Shown here piece after piece: positions 57,490 through 64,000 of a stretch of 64,000 nt of DNA (within the stretch, counting starts at the first letter, position 1; each line of letters opens with the position of its first letter). This DNA is from Lunularia cruciata (Eukaryota; Streptophyta; Marchantiopsida; Lunulariales; Lunulariaceae). The stretch lies in NCBI GenBank assembly GCA_948567375.1, contig OX419755.1:57485945-57549944 (forward strand). Reading direction: 5' to 3'. The notes beneath the pieces are model-generated. The model did no database searches and was not told where the DNA came from. It saw only the letters and a list, made by a program, of their open reading frames with translations. A program made the position numbers and the translations under genes.

Positions 57490-58840
57490 CGGATAGTTCA
57501 AGAGTTTGCGGACGTGTTTCCAAATGATCTGCCATAGGGATTACCCTCCAATCAAGGTATGCCCTTCAAGATCGAGTTTTTGCCAAGGAGTACTCCAGTG
57601 GGTAGACCAATCTATTGGAACTCACCAAAGGAGTTGGAAGAGTTGCAAACAACACTTACAAAGTTGTTGGAGAAGGACTTCATATGACATGGTACCTCTC
57701 CTTGGGGAGCACCGGTACTATTTGTTCCAAAGAAGGATAGAGGACTTTGTTTTTGTATTGATTACCGTGAGCTCAATAAGCAAACCGTGAAGAATGCATA
57801 TCCCTTGCCTTGGATCGACAACTTGCTTGATAAACTAAGTGGAGCACAATATTTTTCCAAGTTGGATCTTTGCAACGGCTATTGGCAAATCCCTATTGAT
57901 AGAGAGGATGTGCAAAAGACTACCTTTTGCATAAGGTATGGGCATTTTGAGTAGAGAGTTCTACCTTTAAGACTCACTAATACTCCAATAGTCTTCATGG
58001 ATCAAATGCATCAAGTGCTAGATGGACTATTGGATCGGTCCGTGGTGGTGTTCTTGGATGATATCTTAATCTATAGCAAGACAGATGCAGAACACGTGAA
58101 TCATGTGCGAGAAGTCCTAAGACAACTACAACAATAGAAATTTTACTACAAGAAGTTGAAGTGTGCCTTTTGGCAAAAAGAGGTTACCTTGTTGGGTCAT
58201 AAGATCTAATCAGAGGGGATCAAGATAGAAGAAGAGAAAATCAAGGCCATTACTAATTGGCCTACCCCAAAGGATGTTACAAAAGTATGGGCATTCAATG
58301 GATTGGCCAGTTTTTTTTTATGGTTCATCCACTATTATGCTCATGTAGCTGCACCATTGACTGACCTCTTGAGCAAGAACTTGACCTTCCAATGGACCAC
58401 CAAGCATGAAGAAGCATTCAAAAAGTTAAAACATATGGTATCTTCAACCATATGATCATCAACTACCTTGTGTGGTTGATTTTGATGCTTCTAACTTTGC
58501 AATTGGAGTTGTGTTGCAATAGGAATTCCCAAATGGACTACATCCCATTACCTTTGTGTCTTGCCAACTAAATACAGCTGAAAGAAATTACTCTACTCGA
58601 GATTGGGAACAACTTGCAATGGTATATGCCACTAAGGTATAGAGGCATTCTCTTAAGGAAACAAGTGATCATGCAAACTGATCACAAACCATTGTTGTAG
58701 ACCTTACACTTGGAACACATGAAGAGTCGATATCATTGATGGGAAGAGAAACTCCAATTTTTTGACATCAAACTTGGGTACAAATTAGGTCGGTTCCATG
58801 GCATCCTTGATGCTCTATCACGACGACCTGATTTGAAGTC
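57490..58840 (+). pseudogene. Chromovirus-2 reverse transcriptase and RNase H
   Basis: [57 protein letters not shown] and the catalytic box VVVFLDDILIYSK are present. RNase H (VVDFDASNFAIG, TDHKPLL) lies at about 58470-58830 with frameshifts and a 10-20 bp loss near 58440. Five or more in-frame stops. Confidence 0.88.
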
Positions 58841-60070
58841 TCTTCCTCTCATCACGGTGGCAATTATGATGTTTTCAATTGACCCCAAGGTCCATAATGA
58901 GTTATGGTCAGCTCTACAACAAGATCCCTTCTTCCAAATGGTACATGGTCGTCTGATAGCATGTGACAAGGAGTATAACACCTTCTCCTTCAAGGAAGGC
59001 CTTCTATTCCATGAGGACCAGATCTATGTTCTAGCCAAAGGTGATCTCCGACTTGTGTGCCTTCAAGAAGCCCATGATCTACCAATAGTTGGTCATATGG
59101 GGGTGGACAAGACCTTGGGCACCCTCCAATGCCAATGGTGGTGGCCTAACATGACAGGAGATGTTTGGGAGTTTGTCCAATCATGTGAGAATTGTCAACA
59201 TAACAAGGCCAATAACCAGAAGCCAAGTGGACTCCTTCAGCCACTTCCCATTCTAGCTACTCATTGGGAACATGTGAGCTTAGATCTCATCACCTCCTTC
59301 CCCAAGACACAACAAGGTCACACAGTAATTGTGGTGTTTGTGGATAAGCTTAGTAAGCAAATCCATTTGGCACCAATGGTTGATACTATGGATGCTCCAA
59401 CCTTGGCGTAACTCTACTTCGATAATGTATTCAAACATCATGAGATGCCATGTGTACTCATCTCCAACCGTGATCCTTGCTTCACCGGAAAGTTTTGGCA
59501 AGCACTCTTTTAGATACTTGGCACCAAGCTTGCTTTGTCCACAACCTATCATCCTCAAACTGATAGACAAACTGAACATGCAAATTGCACCTTGGAAGAT
59601 ATGCTTTGTGCCTTCATCAACATTCACTATACCAATTGGGATGAATGTCTTCTAGCTGCGGAGTTTGCATACAACAATTCTAAACCAAGCAAGCACCAGA
59701 TTCTCTCCTTTCTTTCTCAACTTTGGCCAAGATCCACTTGTCCCAGGTTCTCTTTTTTCTCCTCCTCCATCTTAGGTTTCCCATACTTCAACCTTCTTGA
59801 TCACTATCTCCAAATCTCTCCAACAAGCCAAATCTCACCTCCTTGTTGCTCAGAATTGTCAAAAACAATATATGGACCATCATCGTTGTGATATCACCTT
59901 CAAAGTTGGTGATAAAGTTATGCTATCCTCCAGTAATCTACCTCTCCCACTTGATACCCAAGTTCATAAACTTGCTCCTAATTGGATATGACCTTTTGAT
60001 GTCACCCAAATTGTCTTTCTTGTTGCTTATCAACTTGCTTTGCCTTGTCATATGTGCATCTTGTCTTTCA
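58833..60070 (+). pseudogene. Chromovirus-2 integrase
   Basis: 58833-59411 is open for 192 residues: zinc finger HDLPIVGHMGVDKTL and CENCQHNKA, then core start HVSLDLITSFP (Asp), VFVDKLSKQIHLAP. After a stop the core continues SNRDPCFTGKFWQ (Asp) and TTYHPQTDRQTEHANCTLED (Glu), so the catalytic triad is intact. 59797-59991 has the GPY-like region (FKVGDKVMLSS). A frameshift lies near 59700. Confidence 0.88.
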
Positions 60071-60129
60071 TGTTTCTAAGTTGAAACCCTTTGTTCCTAG
60101 CCCCTCTTCTTTCTCCTCTTGAGTCCAAC

Positions 60130-60365
60130 CTCCTCCTCCTTCTATCCCTATCAATGATCATGAGGAGTACAAAGTTGATCGTATCCATGCACATTGCCAC
60201 ATCCAACAAGGATGCCGCCAACATATGGAGTACAAGGTCCTTTAGAAAGGGTATCCCCTTCATGATGCCACATGGGAACCTCTTTCTCATCTCCAAAATG
60301 CACAGATGGCCATCCAAGAGTTTGAAGCTTTAATGGTGATGAGGATGTCACCAACTAACGGTGGG
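60130..60365 (+). pseudogene. Chromovirus-2 chromodomain
   Basis: NDHEEYKVDRI, MEYKVL, a stop, KGYPLHDATWEPLSHLQNA and MAIQEFEA. Same module as in chromovirus-1, one stop and a few changes. Confidence 0.85.
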
Positions 60366-60371
60366 TGACTA

Positions 60372-60737
60372 TTTAACAATATGGAGTTTAGTGATGTAGT
60401 TAGAAGGGCTAACAAAGTAGAGAATAAGCCAAATTAGCCTAGAATATTCCAAAAGCATCTAGGAAGCTTCTTGGGAAGCTTCTTGACTAGTTAACTTGCA
60501 TCCCAAGCAGGTAGCTTCTAGAATGAAGCTTCTACAAGCTTCATTCTAGCTTAGCTTGCACGCCAAGTAGGCAGCTTCTAATAGGAAGCTTCTTGAGAAG
60601 CTTCTCAAGGGCCTTGTATGCTACCTATAAATACCAAAGCCAAAGCTCATGCTAGGCATTTGGAGTTTTTCCACATTCAAACATCCCAATGTGAACTTCT
60701 ATTCTCCTATTTCTCTCCTCGGTTTCGGTCTTTTATA
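60372..60737 (+). repeat. Chromovirus-2 3' LTR
   Basis: 366 bp; starts TTTAACAATATGG (TG lost) and ends TTTTATA. It lacks about 45 bp around the CACTCCAAGAAAG block. One heat-shock module is mutated (GAA to CAA) near 60535. Confidence 0.88.
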
Positions 60738-60742
60738 AGGAG

Positions 60743-63110
60743 TCTATTAGGGCTACACATTTTAGGAGATAGGTTTTGCCATATGATACCATAGATTCTA
60801 CTTGATTATAACAACGTAGGACATTGGGTCAGGCGGGAGAGTTTAGTAGAGCAATATAAGCACTAAACCCTTTGTGTATGGCTAGTCTTATTAATGAGAC
60901 TATATTTTCCCTATGCTCATTATATCATATGGCAAGAGAAGGATTAGCACTAGAGGTCTTACATTATCAACCTAAGCAGCCATTATGTCTTGATAGGTCA
61001 CTTTTTGCATAAGAATTGTGCACCATCACTTGCCTTTCATTAGGAGGCTTGTTAGGGATGGTATATGAGCACCTTAGAGATTGCTTTCAAACAAATGATC
61101 TTTCTAGTAGGTTTACAGAGTTGTTTCAGGTAGTAGTAGCAAGAGGAGACATTCCTATATTTGTTAATTAGGTATTAGGTGCTAGTCAATTTCTCACAAT
61201 GGAGAAGGACACGGGAGTCATTAGACTGATTGCTATTGGAGAGATCTTTTTGCATTTGGTTAGTTGTACCATTGTCCTTCAACATTGTTCTCACTTTCAA
61301 CAACACCTCAATCCACATTAGTTTGGAGTAGCTATATTTGGAGGATATGAGGCTATATCTCTAGGCATTAGGCACTCCTATATATCTATCTAGAGTGGGT
61401 CGTCTTGTAGGTGGATGTTGAGAATACTTTCAATAGTGTCTCATAAGCATCTATCTTTAGAGAGCTTAGGGAGGTTGGTGGATCCTTGGCAAGTCTTATC
61501 CTTTGGTGCGGTCTTTTTATGGCTCTCTTGCTTCTCTTTACTACCAACATGGTTTTTCATTGGAGGGAGTCACCATCTTGGAGTCAATTGTTGATACACG
61601 TTAGGGAGATCCTTTAGGGAGATCCTTTAGGGAGACCCTTATTTGCCATGGATTACTTTAGAACTCTTCTATCTACTACTTTGGCCATGCCAAGTTGTGT
61701 ACTTCATGCCTTGGCAAATGATACACACATCATGGGCCCTGTAGATCAAATTAGGCATGCCTTTGACCACTTGACTACCTAGCTATATCTAGTAGGCTTA
61801 AGAGTCAAGGCATCAAATTGTAGGGCATCAAACTTTAGGTATCCATCCTCACCTTGAGCTTCCAAGGGGTGTATCACATCTCCAAATGGACTACATGTTC
61901 TTGGAGTGCAAGTATGATCTGAGGATTTTGTCACTTGCTTCTTAGATGTTGCCCTTGCAAAGGATGTTCTCTATATGGATGACCTTTTGTTACTAAGCGA
62001 TCGGTAGGTGGCATTTGGTATACTCTCCTCTAGTATTACTTGTCAACCGACTTACCTCCTTTGCACATTTCCCCCCTCCTTGTCCTTCTTTTATCATGTC
62101 TGAGAGCCTTTGATAGGAGGATTATGGGAGTCTTTGGTGATATTATTGGACTAGGGACATTTGAGTGTGTGACACAAGATTTGGAATGTAGACAAATGAG
62201 TCTGTTGATCTCATGTGGAGGGGTTGGCTCACTATCTATGGAGAAGATGGCACATATAGCATTTTTGGGTAGTTGTGCTCTCTCGGCACCCCTACTCTCC
62301 TCTCAATTTGTGGTTGTTGATAGGCCAATTTTGGAGACTTATATGGCAAAGGTGGAGGAGGGATCCTTTTCTCTCTAGATGTTCTTGCGGCACATGAAAG
62401 ATAGTCTATCCCCATGGGCATGCAAGGACTTTCCATCTTTTGCTTCACTATTGTCAAATTGGATTAGAGGTTTACAACCTTCCTTAATGGAGCAACAGTG
62501 TGAGCATATGCTACATTCTCTCTTAGTCGACTTATCCATTTCTCATGCTACTAGAGTATGTCTTTGCTCTTGTTTTGGCAAGGATGTAGGCTTTTGGATC
62601 CTAGCCCGACTGTGCATTAGGGCATTTTTTACTCGCACCAGCTAGTTTCTCTATAGGATGAGTTTTTGCTTAGGTTTGGTCCACCCATCTGCATCTTCAG
62701 TACTCACTTGTTAGTGTGGTTCTACACTAGATGCAGCACCGGTCCATATGACACGGTGTCCTTGTGGAGGATCGAGTATAGCTACCCATGATGCTATTAG
62801 GGACATAGTGTTTGCTATGGCACAAGAGAATGGATATTTGGCTTGGAGGGAGGGTTTGTATGCTTTGCAAATGACATGTGTCAGGGTAAACTTATACTTG
62901 GTCCGAGATGGTCAGGTGACAATAGCGGATGTCATGGTTACGTGGGATTCAGTTTCGGAAGGAGTGATTACCCATCCCCCTAGATGTGCAACAAGTGCAG
63001 CAGCAGGTCGTAAGGTCTCCAAGTATAAGGGCATGTAGCGAGGTCACCTCTTTGTTCCTCTAGCCTTGCAGTTATATGGAGCTATGGACATGGGGTTTGG
63101 CACATTTATT
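60743..63110 (+). pseudogene. Non-LTR reverse transcriptase with C-terminal nuclease-like domain
   Basis: Across frames the sequence gives RT blocks in order: EKDTGVIRLIAIGEIF near 61205, QVDVENTFNSVS near 61413, GVTILESIVDT followed by GDPLG near 61570-61620, and ALANDTHIMGPVDQIRHAF near 61710 (the catalytic ADD block with Asn for one Asp). Then 62040-62645 is a conserved C-terminal region. 62748-63038 has CPCGGSSIATHDAIRDIVF (Cys-Cys-His) and VTIADVMVTWDS, resembling the Cys/His cluster and restriction-like nuclease fold of R2-type elements. Stops and frameshifts throughout. The 5' end is cut by the chromovirus-2 insertion. Family assignment from memory of similar proteins. Confidence 0.65.
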
Positions 63111-63460
63111 AAGGAGTGCACTGAGAGCTTATCATGTTAGGCGCTAGGGGGTACCACTCTCACTCTCATACTTTGCAACATATTTTAGATAGCATGTGTC
63201 CATTGCTCTATAGAGTGCAGTGGTTGGTGCAGTCTATAGGAGAGCAATCACACTAGGTGATGCTTCTTTGGATGCTCCGGTTGTTTTTGTAGACCATCTA
63301 ACTTGCATAGTTCGGATATCTTAGGTACAATAAGGCAGATTTCTCATATCGACTCTATTGGGACTTAGCCCCATTTTACCTATTTGTCTCAACCTCGTAC
63401 AACTTGATGAGGTCTTCCCGTCCTTCGTGTTTTCTAAGCGGTCACCTTTTCTCTTTCTTT
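63111..63460. other. Decayed 3' part of the non-LTR element and unassigned sequence
   Basis: No firm frame. 63341-63395 (TCTCATATCGACTCTATTGG) recurs in altered form at 63910-63985. A pyrimidine tract ending TTTTAG closes at 63461. Confidence 0.4.
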
Positions 63461-63461
63461 T

Positions 63462-63729
63462 AGGATGCCGAGGAATGGTTGACTTTCTTGAAAGATGAGA
63501 GTGACATAGTGGAGCTGGAAGTAAAAGATCCATCATCCACGCTGATGGCGGAGCTTGAATATCTCAAAGCTTTTGTCTTATGTGGTGGGCGGGATGCCAA
63601 ACTAGATAATTCACTGCTTCAAAACATCAAGAGGGTACCGTCGCTGCAATTTTCTTAGTGTCAAAGATCTTCTACGATTTATCCGCAACAAGGCCAATGA
63701 ATTCAGAGAGCTCGATGAGGAATTGCAGG
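63462..63729 (+). pseudogene. Exon-like block of an unidentified gene
   Basis: After a pyrimidine-rich TTTCTCTTTCTTTTAG, the sequence reads DAEEWLTFLKDESDIVELEV, then LMAELEYLKAFVLCGGRDA, then after a frame change near 63640 VKDLLRFIRNKANEFRELDE, ending CAG/GTACGA, a good splice donor. This looks like one coding exon between two introns. Similar intron-like text before it (63341) and after it (63910) suggests a repeated exon unit running off the window. I do not recognise the protein; coiled-coil resistance-protein N-termini are one loose possibility. Confidence 0.35.
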
Positions 63730-64000
63730 TACGAGCAGTTCACAAGTTTGGGAGCTTTTTGTGCGATGCGTTTACTCTCCTGTCTTTTGTGATTATTCTT
63801 TCTACCATTTGTTGTAATCAAGTTTTATTCAGCACAGAATCACTTAGCGCCAGTTCAGTATGGTGTTAAATCTAAACGACTTGCATAACTTGAATGTCTT
63901 ACATTAGGGTAGATATCTCATATCGATACGGATATCCGCCAATGGGATCAATTCTATCGGGGTTTAGCTTCATCTTACCTTTTTAGCTTTCTTTCTTGTA

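Larger units (their letters stand above)
55070..60737 (+). mobile_element. Chromovirus-2: full-length, decayed
   Basis: Same family as chromovirus-1 but with the complete pol. LTRs 55070-55588 and 60372-60737, initiator-Met primer site, gag, protease, RT, RNase H, integrase and chromodomain in order. Many stops (for example 56099, 57181, 57536, 57685). LTRs differ by substitutions and large indels, so it is older than chromovirus-1. Confidence 0.95.
55065..60742 (+). repeat. Target-site duplication AGGAG of chromovirus-2
   Basis: AGGAG at 55065-55069 and at 60738-60742 flanks the two LTR ends exactly, and so fixes the element's limits at 55070 and 60737. Confidence 0.9.

Noticed and set aside
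1-64000. A plant pararetrovirus or other integrated virus
   Set aside because: All RT-bearing units have LTRs, integrase or non-LTR architecture; no movement or viral coat protein motif was seen.

Overview
The window looks like nuclear DNA from a land plant with a large, repeat-rich genome. It is AT-rich and is built almost entirely of nested, mostly decayed transposable elements: Ty3/Gypsy LTR retrotransposons primed by initiator tRNA-Met, a chromodomain lineage, a FAR1-type Mutator-like transposase, and a non-LTR reverse transcriptase with a C-terminal nuclease-like domain. The species cannot be named from the sequence. The last family, as I remember it, is commonest in bryophytes, lycophytes, ferns and gymnosperms. 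No intact host gene, tRNA, rRNA or CRISPR array was seen. Nearly every coding stretch carries stops or frameshifts, so most entries are pseudogenes inside named elements.

Layout. 1-1850 is a plus-strand relic of a coiled-coil gene (COIL-2). 1879-11459 is a nearly complete minus-strand Ty3 element, GYP-A (LTR 10777-11459, accessory ORF, gag, protease, RT, RNase H, integrase, LTR 1879-2563). It is interrupted at 3908-5977 by a solo LTR of the chromovirus family (target duplication CATGA), which is itself interrupted by a relic of a coiled-coil LTR element (COIL-1 copy C). 12130-20818 is a second minus-strand Ty3 element, GYP-B. It is split by chromovirus-1 (13184-16454, target duplication ACTTT), a young deletion derivative with 423-bp LTRs differing at 5 positions. 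20819-29200 holds two head-to-tail minus-strand copies (A and B) of COIL-1, an LTR element whose only gene encodes a long coiled-coil protein and which has no visible pol.

29600-37600 is a minus-strand COIL-2 gene split at 30296/35674 by GYP-C (30297-35673, plus strand), a Ty3 element without recognisable gag whose polyprotein region ends in a PHD-finger-like module. 37600-43640 is AT-rich or unassigned. 43640-47160 is a minus-strand Ty3 relic (GYP-D). 47189-49318 holds a chromovirus LTR piece and a pol fragment, the latter fused at about 49318 to a minus-strand MULE transposase fragment. 50060-55064 is mostly unassigned, with a short GC-rich island and one decayed GYP-A solo LTR. 55070-60737 is a full-length but decayed chromovirus-2 (target duplication AGGAG). 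It lies in or next to a non-LTR reverse transcriptase gene that resumes at 60743 and runs to about 63110. The right edge holds one exon-like block.

The observations most worth following are the COIL family (no pol, a conserved non-enzymatic protein, two divergent branches), the PHD-like module at the end of GYP-C pol, and perfect four-module heat-shock-element arrays in four of the five chromovirus LTR copies.
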